From positions 1,694,772 to 1,758,771 of the forward strand of contig CAWBGI010000002.1 in assembly GCA_963788225.1 (NCBI GenBank): a stretch of DNA of 64,000 nucleotides, given 5' to 3'. This stretch comes from Sulfotelmatobacter sp963788225. GTDB lineage: Bacteria > Acidobacteriota > Terriglobia > Terriglobales > Acidobacteriaceae. Positions 17,879-26,178 of the stretch are shown here, one piece after another (the stretch's first letter is position 1; the number at the start of each line of letters is the position of its first letter). The notes under the pieces were generated by a model. That model was not told the DNA's origin. It saw only the letters and a program-made list of their open reading frames with translations, and ran no database searches. The position numbers and the translations under genes were made by a program.

Positions 17879-18132
17879 CACCACGCGAGCGTCTGACCCC
17901 AAAGGAAACTCAAGTGGCTACCCTGGTGTGGCAGGGGCTGACCAACCGTGAAATCGGCAAGCTGATGGGCACGACCGAGCAGGTGGTCAAGAACCACCTG
18001 CGCAGCACCTTCGACAAACTGGGGGTCTGGAGCCGGCTCGAGCTGGCCATGTACGTGGCCAGCCACGGTGGCAGGAATTGGCTGGAAGAGGGAGAACGAC
18101 CGCACTCCCCGCCGGCTCGCGCCGCCAGCTGA
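17875..18132 (+). CDS. Stand-alone LuxR/GerE HTH protein, pair 2 member B
   Basis: 85 residues. The ATG overlaps the previous stop by 4 bp. The GerE HTH spans residues ~5-66 (LTPKETQVATLVWQGLTNRE; TTEQVVKNHLRSTFDKLG; ELAMYV), followed by a short Pro/Arg-rich tail. It matches pair 1 member B (7598-7831) in TTExVVKN, DKLGxW and xELA, not its own neighbour. Lack of any sensor domain suggests it acts with member A, or is recruited by another factor. A longer reading from 17722 in this frame merely overlaps member A and is not the start. Confidence 0.82.
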   Translation: MTPRERLTPKETQVATLVWQGLTNREIGKLMGTTEQVVKNHLRSTFDKLGVWSRLELAMYVASHGGRNWLEEGERPHSPPARAAS

Positions 18133-18367
18133 TTTCGAAGCCAGACCCCTTGCAAGTTCTTGCGGGGTGTACGTGGCGACAGCACAACTGCTGCAAAAGG
18201 TTTGCACTGATGCGCCACGACGCCCGTTGGAATTTCGGGTAAGACGCTGAAAAACAGCGACTTGTTTTTCTTTACGGTCGGCCTGCAAATTGCATGGGCA
18301 GAGTCAACCCAAAGAGCAGGCTCGCAAGCAGGCTCGAGCTGGCTCCGCAATCCCTGGGCGGGGCGAA

Positions 18368-18775
18368 ATGGACTACAAAGAAACCTTCTGGATGGCTTGC
18401 GACTCGACCGAGCAACTGCGGGCGGAATACGGCCCGTTTCACACTCGTGCCGAAGCCGAAGCCGAAGCCCGCAAACTGGGATTCGGCTACCTGCTGCGCT
18501 ACGAACATATCCTGGACGAAAACGAGGAGATCCAGGAAGTTCGCTGCATCTTCCTCGAATTGCCGGGGGCGGTTGCGGCGCCGGCAGCCGCCGTTCCTGC
18601 CATCAGCCTGCACACCCGCTGCGCCACCTGCGGCGAGTCCGCCACCCACGATCAGGCGTGGCAGGCGGAAGTCTGGGCGGACATCCACGAGTTCGAACAC
18701 ACGCGCCATCGCGTGCGGCTCTTCGAACATGCACGCGGCCAGGGTCTGAAGGAAATTGGCGGTTGGCGCGGTTAG
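18368..18775 (+). CDS. Conserved small protein with a CxxC pair, function unknown
   Basis: 135 residues from the ATG at 18368 (MDYKETFWMACDSTEQLRAE). The N-terminal half looks like a short alpha/beta unit, with aromatic and acidic residues and a run of EAEAEAEARKLGFGYLLRY. The middle is an Ala/Pro linker, followed by HTRCATCGESATHD, a possible half zinc site, and a His-rich helix (EFEHTRHRVRLFEHA). It lies after LuxR-HTH pair 2 and converges on the sugar-phosphate operon with a 25-bp gap. Codon use looks normal for the region. I do not recognise the family. Confidence 0.6.
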   Translation: MDYKETFWMACDSTEQLRAEYGPFHTRAEAEAEARKLGFGYLLRYEHILDENEEIQEVRCIFLELPGAVAAPAAAVPAISLHTRCATCGESATHDQAWQAEVWADIHEFEHTRHRVRLFEHARGQGLKEIGGWRG

Positions 18776-18800
18776 GTCTTCAGAAGGCCCGGAAACCTCT

Positions 18801-19553
18801 TCAAGCAGCCGTTAACAGTTCGCTGGCGGCCGCCCGATCGACGAACCAGATCAGCTTTCCATCGGTCGGCTGCACTAATTTTGAGGGGTATTTCTCCCCC
18901 GGGGCGTTGCCTTCCAGAACTTCGTGCAGCACTGCCGCCTTATCCGTTCCACTCACCAGGAACGCAACACAACGAGCCGCGTTCAGCACTGGCAGCGTCA
19001 AGGTAATCCGGCTGGTTTTCAATTTCTCCACCCAGTTGGCAACCACGAGCCGCGACTTCTCCTGCAACGCCGCCGTTTCCGGAAACAAAGATGCCGTATG
19101 TCCGTCGGGTCCCATCCCCAACAAGATCAGATCAAAGCGGGGAAATTCGCCGGCCTTCACGGCGAAAAACTTCCGCAGGGTCTCCTCGTAGGCTTCCGCC
19201 CCGGCCGCGGCGTCCGGGTTCTCCGAGGGGATGCGGAAGATGTTGGCGGCGGGAACAGGAACCTTCGAAAACATGGTTTCCAGGGCCATGCGATAGTTGC
19301 TCTCCGCATCGTCCGGAGGAACATGGCGTTCATCCCCCCAGAAAAAAAACATTTGATCCCAGGGTAAAGTGGTGCTGGCGTTGGCGGCGATCAGAGTGTA
19401 GAGGTTTCTGGGCGTCGATCCGCCGGCGAGCGCAATCGTGAAGCGGCCCCGCTGTGCGATCGCAGCGGTAGCGTTGCGGATGATTTCATCGGCCGCCGCC
19501 TGAAACAAATCCTGCGGCGTGGTCAGTCTGCGCAATTCGAGTCGCGCACTCAC
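18801..19553 (-). CDS. pgl: 6-phosphogluconolactonase
   Basis: 250 residues from the GTG at 19553, which overlaps the glk stop by 4 bp (GTGA) and has a GGAGG site 5 bases upstream; a longer start at 19595 would run back into glk. It hydrolyses 6-phosphogluconolactone in the oxidative pentose phosphate branch, in the cytoplasm. Family motifs are present: ALAGGSTPRNLY near the N-terminus, FFWGDERHVPPDDAESNY, and LLGMGPDGHTASLFP. Last gene of a seven-gene operon; the preceding enzyme in the pathway, Zwf, is two genes upstream. Confidence 0.93.
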   Translation of the reverse strand: MSARLELRRLTTPQDLFQAAADEIIRNATAAIAQRGRFTIALAGGSTPRNLYTLIAANASTTLPWDQMFFFWGDERHVPPDDAESNYRMALETMFSKVPVPAANIFRIPSENPDAAAGAEAYEETLRKFFAVKAGEFPRFDLILLGMGPDGHTASLFPETAALQEKSRLVVANWVEKLKTSRITLTLPVLNAARCVAFLVSGTDKAAVLHEVLEGNAPGEKYPSKLVQPTDGKLIWFVDRAAASELLTAA

Positions 19554-20548
19554 AACCCTCCCACCCGGCCGTTGCTGGAGTTTGCGGCCGCACACCGTGC
19601 TGCTCCCAGCAGTGCAGCCTTGTCATTGGTGATGACTTGCACTGGGATGCCTTCCAGCAGCGGGCGCAATCTGCCTTTACTCAGAAACGCATGCATAAAG
19701 AGCGGCCCTGTAAGCTTGGGAAGAATCTTCGGGGAGATCCCGCCGCCGAGAAAGATTCCGCCGGTTGCCATGGCTTTGAGAGCCAGATTGCCGGCTTCCG
19801 CCCCGTACACCGTGATCCAGAGATCAAGCGCCTGCACTGCCAGGGGATTGGTGCCGTTCAATGCGGCGTGGGAAATCGCCGCCGCAGGGTCTTCATTGGC
19901 AAGTTGCCCCCCGAATCCGGCTGGCTCGTCTCCGCAGCCTCTTTCGCGCAGAAATTCATACACGTTGACCAGACCCGGTCCCGACAGAATTCGTTCGTAA
20001 CTGACGTGTTCGTAGAGCTTCGCCAGAAAGCGCAGCAGTTCGATCTGCAGTTCGCCTTGCGGTGCGAAATCCGCGTGTCCTCCCTCGCAGGCATAAACCT
20101 CATGCTGACTGCCGTTCCAGAACAGTCCCGCTTCTCCGAGGCCGGTTCCCGGCGCGATCACCCCCTGATTCCCAGCCGCTGGCCCGACTCGATTCAGCCG
20201 AATCAGATCCTGGGGGTTCAGCTCGCTAATTCCCCACGCGTTCGCTTCCAGATCATTGATCAACAGGGTGGCGGGCAATTGAATTTGTTTCGCCAGGCGA
20301 GCCTGTTCGATGACCCAGGGAAGGTTCGAGGTCTCAACCCGTCCATTCCGCACGGGCCCCGCGATTCCGAAACACGCAACCTCTGGCCGCGTCGCCGAAC
20401 CCGCCAGAAACCTGGATACAATCTCGCCCAGTTCGCCATATTCGCGGCTCGGATAGACGCGCTCAGAAATCAGCCGGAGGTGTCCATTCTGGGGCTGAAA
20501 ATAGGCCAGTCGCGCGTTGGTTCCCCCAATATCGCCGGCCAGAATCAT
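19550..20548 (-). CDS. glk: Glucokinase (ROK/Glk family)
   Basis: 332 residues from the ATG at 20548, which overlaps the zwf stop by 4 bp. The longer frame to 20662 lies inside zwf and is rejected. The protein opens MILAGDIGGTNARLAYF, the ATP-phosphate site of bacterial glucokinases. LLINDLEANAWG carries the catalytic Asp, then GVIAPGTGLGEAGL and EGGHADFAP (sugar-binding Glu/His), and ATGGIFLGGGISPK near the end. It makes glucose 6-phosphate for Zwf and Pgi encoded in the same operon. Confidence 0.93.
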   Translation of the reverse strand: MILAGDIGGTNARLAYFQPQNGHLRLISERVYPSREYGELGEIVSRFLAGSATRPEVACFGIAGPVRNGRVETSNLPWVIEQARLAKQIQLPATLLINDLEANAWGISELNPQDLIRLNRVGPAAGNQGVIAPGTGLGEAGLFWNGSQHEVYACEGGHADFAPQGELQIELLRFLAKLYEHVSYERILSGPGLVNVYEFLRERGCGDEPAGFGGQLANEDPAAAISHAALNGTNPLAVQALDLWITVYGAEAGNLALKAMATGGIFLGGGISPKILPKLTGPLFMHAFLSKGRLRPLLEGIPVQVITNDKAALLGAARCAAANSSNGRVGGL

Positions 20549-22086
20549 TTCTCGAAATTCCTCCAGCGCCGGCCGTCGCGTTCGAGCAGTTCGTCGGCCT
20601 CTTTCGGTCCCCATGTTCCCGAAGCATAATTCGGAAAGTTCCGCGGCGGCAGCGCCTTCCACAGATCAAGCACGGGATTGACCACGCTCCAGCCCGCCTC
20701 TACCATGTCAGCCCGTTGAAACAATGTCTGGTCACCGATCATGCAATCGTGCAGAAGCCGCTCATAGCCTGTGCTGGGCTGCTTTCCGAAGTATTCCTGA
20801 TACTCGAAGTTCATGTCCACCGTTCCTAGGCGCATCACCGGGCCGGGAACCTTCGCCGCGAATTGCAGGGAGATGCCTTCTTCCGGCTGGATGTGCAGCA
20901 CCAATTGGTTCGGCATCAAGTGTTCCACCGAAGTATCGCGGAACAGCACAAAGGGAGCCTGGCGAAACTGAATCACAATGTGCGTATTACGTGCCGGCAT
21001 GCGCTTTCCCGTACGAAGATAGAAGGGAACATCGGCCCAGCGCCAATTGTCGATGAGCAACTTCATCGCGACGAAGGTTTCGGTTCTCGAATCCAGAGCG
21101 ACATCCGGTTCGCTGCGATAGGCGGGAACTCGTTCTCCACCCGCCGTGCCTTCTCCGTACTGCCCGCGCACCGAGCGGCTCAGAACTTCCTCATCGCTGA
21201 TGGGCTGGATGGCGTGCAGAATCTTCGCCTGCTCGTCGCGCACGGCGTTGGCGTCGAACGAAATAGGAGGCTCCATCGAGGTCAGGCTGATGAGTTGCAT
21301 GATGTGGTTGGGCACCATGTCGCGCAGCGTGCCGGCATGATCGAAATAACTGCCGCGGCCTTCCACGCCCACGGTTTCGGCAACGGAAATCTGCACATGA
21401 TCGATGTAACGCCGGTTCCAGATCGGCTCGAAGATTCCGTTGGCAAAACGAAATGCCATGATGTTCTGGACGGTCTCTTTACCAAGATAATGATCGATGC
21501 GGTAAATCTGTTTTTCGTCGGCCAGCTTGAGTAGTTGCTGATTGAGCGCCCTGGCCGATTCCAAATCGTGACCGAAGGGTTTTTCGATGATGACCCGGCG
21601 CCAGTGGTCGTTACTCTGCTCCAGCAATCCATTGGCGGCGAGCTTCTCGACAATGGGGCCGAAATAATTGGGAGCGGTCGCCATGTAGTAGAAGAAGTTT
21701 TGATGGGTGGAATGATCGCGGTCAATCTGGGCCAGGCGATCTTTGATCTGCGGATAAAGCTGGTCATCACTAAAATTGCCGGCAAAGTAGTAGAAGCGTC
21801 GCGAGAAAGTGTCCCATGTTTCGGAGTTGATGCAATCGCCGCAGTACTCCTTCACATCATCCAGAATCGTCTTACGAAAGTCCTCATCCGTCATTGGCCT
21901 GCGCGCCACGCCGAGCACTGCGAACTCTTTCGAGAGTAAGTTCGCGCGGAAGAGGTTGTACAGAGCGGGAATCAACAGGCGTGCCGTCAGATCGCCGGCC
22001 GCGCCGAAGATCACCATCACACAAGGATCGCCCAGTCTGCCGACTCGAGGTGAGGCTGCCGTGGGCTGTTCCGCCAATTGAGCCAT
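20545..22086 (-). CDS. zwf: Glucose-6-phosphate 1-dehydrogenase
   Basis: 513 residues, full length. The Rossmann start MVIFGAAGDLTARLL is the GAxGDL coenzyme motif. YRIDHYLGKETVQNI is the family's substrate/catalytic signature with its His. It oxidises glucose 6-phosphate to 6-phosphogluconolactone, reducing NAD(P)+. A GAGGA sequence lies upstream of the ATG at 22086. It lies 39 bp after gnd and is coupled to glk by a 4-bp overlap. No sign of damage. Confidence 0.95.
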   Translation of the reverse strand: MAQLAEQPTAASPRVGRLGDPCVMVIFGAAGDLTARLLIPALYNLFRANLLSKEFAVLGVARRPMTDEDFRKTILDDVKEYCGDCINSETWDTFSRRFYYFAGNFSDDQLYPQIKDRLAQIDRDHSTHQNFFYYMATAPNYFGPIVEKLAANGLLEQSNDHWRRVIIEKPFGHDLESARALNQQLLKLADEKQIYRIDHYLGKETVQNIMAFRFANGIFEPIWNRRYIDHVQISVAETVGVEGRGSYFDHAGTLRDMVPNHIMQLISLTSMEPPISFDANAVRDEQAKILHAIQPISDEEVLSRSVRGQYGEGTAGGERVPAYRSEPDVALDSRTETFVAMKLLIDNWRWADVPFYLRTGKRMPARNTHIVIQFRQAPFVLFRDTSVEHLMPNQLVLHIQPEEGISLQFAAKVPGPVMRLGTVDMNFEYQEYFGKQPSTGYERLLHDCMIGDQTLFQRADMVEAGWSVVNPVLDLWKALPPRNFPNYASGTWGPKEADELLERDGRRWRNFEK

Positions 22087-22125
22087 GATCGGATCCTCGA
22101 AATTGTCTGCTGAAATAAGTTATGT

Positions 22126-23133
22126 TTACGCGCTTTTCTTGGTTGCGCTAGTTTTGGCCGTGCCGGCTTCAACGTGTCCGCCGAATTTCTGCCGCATGGC
22201 AGAAAGCATCTTCTCCGCAAACGTGTGTTGCTGTCGCGAACGGAAGCGCACATACAGCGCCGCGGTCAGCACATCCGCCGGCACCGCTTCTTCGATCGCA
22301 GCCTGAATCGTCCAGCGCCCTTCGCCGGAATCCTGCACATAACCCTCGTACTCCGAAAGCGTCGGATTCTCCGCCAGAGCCATCGCCGTGAGATCGAGCA
22401 GCCACGAACTCACCACGCTGCCTCGCCGCCAGACTTCGGCAATATCCGGCAGGTTCAGATCGTAACGGATATCCTCCGGCAAATCTTTGCTGGTGGCGTT
22501 GCGGAAAATATCGAAGCCCTCGGCATAGGCCTGCATCATCCCGTATTCGATTCCGTTATGCACCATCTTCACAAAGTGACCCGAACCCGACGGACCGCAG
22601 TGAATGTAGCCCTCCTCGGCCGAGCCGCCAAGTTTCTCCCGGCCGGGCGTGCGCGGGATGTCGCCCTTTCCCGGAGCCAGCGTCTTGAAAACGGGGTCGA
22701 GCCGCTTCACCGCTTCCTTGGGCCCGCCGATCATCATGCAGTAGCCGCGCTCCAGGCCCCACACGCCGCCGCTGGTCCCCACATCGACATAATGAATGCC
22801 CTTGCTTTTGAGCTGACCGGCGCGGCGCACGTCGTCTTTGAAATAAGAATTGCCGCCGTCGATGATGGCGTCGCCGGCCTGCATGTGCTGCGCCAGCTTC
22901 ACGACCGTCTGTTCGGTAGCACCGCCGGCCGGCACCATGACCCAGGCTGCCCGCGGCGGTTTCAGTTTGCCGACCAAATCTTCCAACGACGACGAACCAC
23001 TGGCTCCTTCGCCTGCGAGTTGCTTCACCGCGTCCGCACTGAGATCCGAAACTACGAGTTGATGTCCGCCGCGCATGAGGCGGCGCGTCATGTTCGCGCC
23101 CATGCGCCCCAGACCCACCATTCCCAATTGCAT
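22126..23133 (-). CDS. gnd: 6-phosphogluconate dehydrogenase, decarboxylating (short GndA/YqeC type)
   Basis: 335 residues from the ATG at 23133, with AAGGAG just upstream; the longer frame to 23226 has no ribosome site. MQLGMVGLGRMGANM is the dinucleotide-binding loop. VDVGTSGGVWGLERG and SGSGHFVKMVHNGIEYGMM contain the catalytic Lys and Asn and substrate residues. It is the shorter family class (about 300-340 residues, versus about 470 in E. coli Gnd), often NAD-preferring. It converts 6-phosphogluconate to ribulose 5-phosphate and CO2. The C-terminus ends in a Lys/Thr/Ala tail (TAKTSATKKSA). Confidence 0.92.
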   Translation of the reverse strand: MQLGMVGLGRMGANMTRRLMRGGHQLVVSDLSADAVKQLAGEGASGSSSLEDLVGKLKPPRAAWVMVPAGGATEQTVVKLAQHMQAGDAIIDGGNSYFKDDVRRAGQLKSKGIHYVDVGTSGGVWGLERGYCMMIGGPKEAVKRLDPVFKTLAPGKGDIPRTPGREKLGGSAEEGYIHCGPSGSGHFVKMVHNGIEYGMMQAYAEGFDIFRNATSKDLPEDIRYDLNLPDIAEVWRRGSVVSSWLLDLTAMALAENPTLSEYEGYVQDSGEGRWTIQAAIEEAVPADVLTAALYVRFRSRQQHTFAEKMLSAMRQKFGGHVEAGTAKTSATKKSA

Positions 23134-23226
23134 GTCTTGCTCCTTGACCGTAGCGTCGAAACCGCAGCGACCGAAAGCGCGTCGCGCCAAAGCGTAGCGC
23201 GTCCCGCCGGCTTCTCGTCGCCGCAA

Positions 23227-24945
23227 CTACTCCAAAGCCTTTTGCACGGCCGCGGTCAGCGTAACCAGACCAGCGTCCACATCGTGCAGATGCACGCGGA
23301 GCGCACGCCGCCCGCGCTCCACCAGCACCTGAAAATCGCCCCGCGCCTGCGCCGCCTTCACCACACCGAAGGTGTATTTTTGCTGCGGCACCGGCAGCTC
23401 CACGGAATCGTCGCAAGTGATCTGCAGGAACACGCCGGTATTGGGCCCACCCTTGTAAGCCTGTCCCGTCGAATGCAGAAAACGGGGCCCAAAGCCCAGA
23501 CACGTCGCCACATGTTTCTTGTCCCGAACCGCGTGCCGAATGGCCTGCAGCTTTCTTTCGTGCTCGGCATTCATCTGGATGAATCCCAGCACGGCAAAGT
23601 AATCGCCAGCGCCGATGCGGTTCAGGTGAGCCTTCAAATATCCGGCGAGAGACTTGCCGCGGCCCGCGGCCCGCGCCAGCTCTGCAGCATTCTTCTCGTC
23701 GGTGAACAGCCTGATGCCGTCCTCTTCCACGACAGGTGTCTCGGCGGGCAGGGAACCGGTCTTTTCGTAGGCGGAGGTCAGATTCCGGGTCGCAACCTTG
23801 CTGGCCTCGACGTCGGGCTGATTGAAAGCGTTGATGCCGATGATGGAACCCGCAACCGCGGTGGCAATCTCCCAGCAGAAGAATTCTGCGCCCAGATCAT
23901 AGACATCAGCGATCGAGATTCGCACCACGGCATGCCCGGCCTGTTCGAGTGCGGCTACCTTCGCGTCCTCCCGAACATCCGTGGCGTGCCTCGTATGAAT
24001 GTAAACAAACACGCGATCGTTGCCGTAAACCTCTGGAGCGGCCAGTTCTTCGCGGTCCACCGGAATAATTCCTTTTCCAACTTTGCCGGTTGACTCGGCC
24101 AGCAACTGCTCGAGCCATGCGCCGAGGTCAGAGATGTCTGGAGAAGTGATGATCGTGACTTTATCGCGGCCGCTCCGCGCCGCCGTACCCAGAATGATTC
24201 CCAGCATCGCCCCTGGATTTTCCTCGACCGGTGCCGAAGGTCCGCAGGCTCGCACCATTTCCTGCGCGCGGTCGAGAAATTTCTTGATGTCCACTCCGAT
24301 CGCCGCCGCCGGAACCATACCGAAGTGTGAAAGCGCAGAGTAGCGGCCGCCGATCGAAGGCTTGCCATAAAAGATATGCCGGAAACGATCCGTTTCCGCG
24401 ACCTGCTGCATCTTCGACCTCGGATCGGTGATGGCGATGAAGTGGCTGCCGGCCTTATCCTCGCCCACAGCCTGCTTCGTGCGCTCAAAGAAATATTGTT
24501 TGAAGATGTTGGGCTCGAGCGTGCTGCCCGACTTGCTGGAAACAATAAAAAGCGTGCGGGCAATATCGACTTTGTTTTCGAATGCCTTCACCTGCGCAGG
24601 ATCGGTGGAATCGAGCACGTGCAGATCGGGGAAGCCAGCAATCCTGCCGAACGTCATGCGCAGAACCTCCGGACACAAGCTCGATCCGCCCATGCCCAGC
24701 AGAAGAATATCCTTGAAACCCGCGCTCCAGACCTCCTTGGCGAAATTCCGCAACTCTACTGGGTCCGCGATCTGTTCTTCGACTATATCCAGCCAACCCA
24801 GCCAGTTGGCTTCATCGTCGCCGGTCCACAGCGACGCATCGCGCTGCCAGAGGCGTTGCATTTTACTGCCCGACTGCCACTCTCCGATGGCGGTTTTCAC
24901 CGCAGCAGCAAGGCTTTCCGGCAGCGAGGTTTTCAATCGGCTCAC
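23227..24945 (-). CDS. pgi: Glucose-6-phosphate isomerase (Tal-Pgi-type isomerase half)
   Basis: 572 residues. It shows LLLGMGGSSLCPEVL, then SSKSGSTLEPN (the phosphate-binding SKSGxT motif), and GKPSIGGRYSALSHFG. It interconverts glucose 6-phosphate and fructose 6-phosphate. Its sequence style is that of the C-terminal isomerase domain of bifunctional transaldolase/Pgi proteins of several phyla. Here it is a separate gene whose ATG overlaps the tal stop by 4 bp, so the fused protein is represented as two translationally coupled halves. The 3' end is followed by a 93-bp gap to gnd. Confidence 0.92.
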   Translation of the reverse strand: MSRLKTSLPESLAAAVKTAIGEWQSGSKMQRLWQRDASLWTGDDEANWLGWLDIVEEQIADPVELRNFAKEVWSAGFKDILLLGMGGSSLCPEVLRMTFGRIAGFPDLHVLDSTDPAQVKAFENKVDIARTLFIVSSKSGSTLEPNIFKQYFFERTKQAVGEDKAGSHFIAITDPRSKMQQVAETDRFRHIFYGKPSIGGRYSALSHFGMVPAAAIGVDIKKFLDRAQEMVRACGPSAPVEENPGAMLGIILGTAARSGRDKVTIITSPDISDLGAWLEQLLAESTGKVGKGIIPVDREELAAPEVYGNDRVFVYIHTRHATDVREDAKVAALEQAGHAVVRISIADVYDLGAEFFCWEIATAVAGSIIGINAFNQPDVEASKVATRNLTSAYEKTGSLPAETPVVEEDGIRLFTDEKNAAELARAAGRGKSLAGYLKAHLNRIGAGDYFAVLGFIQMNAEHERKLQAIRHAVRDKKHVATCLGFGPRFLHSTGQAYKGGPNTGVFLQITCDDSVELPVPQQKYTFGVVKAAQARGDFQVLVERGRRALRVHLHDVDAGLVTLTAAVQKALE

Positions 24946-26114
24946 GCGGTTTTTCCTTTTGTCTGAGTGCTCTTCTCGACCGCGGCCAGCAGCTTGTGGA
25001 ACGCATCCGCAAACAGCTTCACTCCATCCTCGGTGAGCTTCGTGGTCACTTCTTTGATCGAAATGCCGGTTCTTGCCAGGTTGTCCATCACATTCTGTGC
25101 GCCGGCTACGTCTTCGGTAAGGCTATTGCGCAATCGCCCGTGATCGCGAAACGCATCGATCGTCGCCGGAGGCATCGTGTTCACCGTGTCTGGCCCAATC
25201 AATTCCTCGACGTACATAACGTCACGGTAAGCGGGATTTTTCGTGCTGGTGCTCGCCCACAGAACGCGCTGGGTCTGCGCTCCCTGCGCTGCCAGCGCCT
25301 GCCAACGCGGCCCGCTGAAAATGCGCTGATAGCGCTGGTAGGTCAGTTTGCCGTTGGCGATGGCGACTTTGCCGAGTAGGCTCTTCAGCTGCGCCTCTTG
25401 TTTGGCGTCGGTTGTCGTTTTCAGTTTTTCGTTGATCATCGAATCCACCAGCGAGTCGATGCGGCTGATAAAGAAGCTGGCCACGCCTCCGATCTTCTTG
25501 AGATTGCCACCGCGCTTCGCAAAGTCCTCGAGTCCGGCGATGTGCGCGTCCGCAACCTTCTCGTAGACTTCCTGCGAGAATAGCAAAGTGACATTGACAT
25601 TAATGCCTTCGCCAATCGCTTGCCGAACCGCGGGAAGCCCCTCGGCCGTTCCCGGAATCTTGATCATCACGTTGTCGCGGTTCACGGTCTTCCATAATCG
25701 GCGGGCCTCGTCGACCGTCTGCTGCGTCTCGTTCGCGAGAAGAGGGGAAACTTCCAGGCTCACATACCCATCTCGAAACTTTGAACTGTCATACACGGGA
25801 CGCAGCACGTCGGCGGCGTCTTGAATGTCGCGAATCGCAATCTGCTCGTAGCGGGCAGTAGGGTCAAGATCGTTTCGACCAGCCAGCGATTGCAACATAT
25901 CGTTATAAAGCGAACTGTCGGCGATTGCCTTCTCAAAGATGGCAGGATTCGAAGTCATTCCTCGCAGACCATCCTCATCGATCATTTTCTTGAGGCTTCC
26001 GCTGGTGATCAGATCGCGCCGGATGTAATCCAGCCACATGGATTGCCCGTAGCTGAGCAATGCCTTCAGGCGGTTGGTAGCGGTTGAGGTTTCCAGAACT
26101 CCAGTAGGCTGCAT
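24942..26114 (-). CDS. tal: Transaldolase
   Basis: 390 residues from the ATG at 26114, which has GGGAGG upstream; the longer frame to 26213 is rejected. GMTSNPAIFEKAIADS is the conserved start of the barrel. NVMIKIPGTAEGLPAV contains the Schiff-base Lys, and NVNVTLLFS and ASFFISRIDSLVD follow. It moves dihydroxyacetone units between sugar phosphates in the non-oxidative pentose phosphate pathway. It belongs to the long (~370-390 residue) class that is often fused to Pgi, and the next gene is that Pgi partner with a 4-bp overlap. Confidence 0.94.
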   Translation of the reverse strand: MQPTGVLETSTATNRLKALLSYGQSMWLDYIRRDLITSGSLKKMIDEDGLRGMTSNPAIFEKAIADSSLYNDMLQSLAGRNDLDPTARYEQIAIRDIQDAADVLRPVYDSSKFRDGYVSLEVSPLLANETQQTVDEARRLWKTVNRDNVMIKIPGTAEGLPAVRQAIGEGINVNVTLLFSQEVYEKVADAHIAGLEDFAKRGGNLKKIGGVASFFISRIDSLVDSMINEKLKTTTDAKQEAQLKSLLGKVAIANGKLTYQRYQRIFSGPRWQALAAQGAQTQRVLWASTSTKNPAYRDVMYVEELIGPDTVNTMPPATIDAFRDHGRLRNSLTEDVAGAQNVMDNLARTGISIKEVTTKLTEDGVKLFADAFHKLLAAVEKSTQTKGKTA

Positions 26115-26178
26115 GATGATTTCCTCCCTGCGATTCTCTCTGGAATAACGGGCTAACATCGTCATCCCATCAAGATTG

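Noticed and set aside
22174..24093. Long plus-strand ORF of 639 residues opposite gnd and pgi
   Set aside because: It is antisense to two intact enzymes with clear motifs; composition is His/Arg-rich and has no domain.
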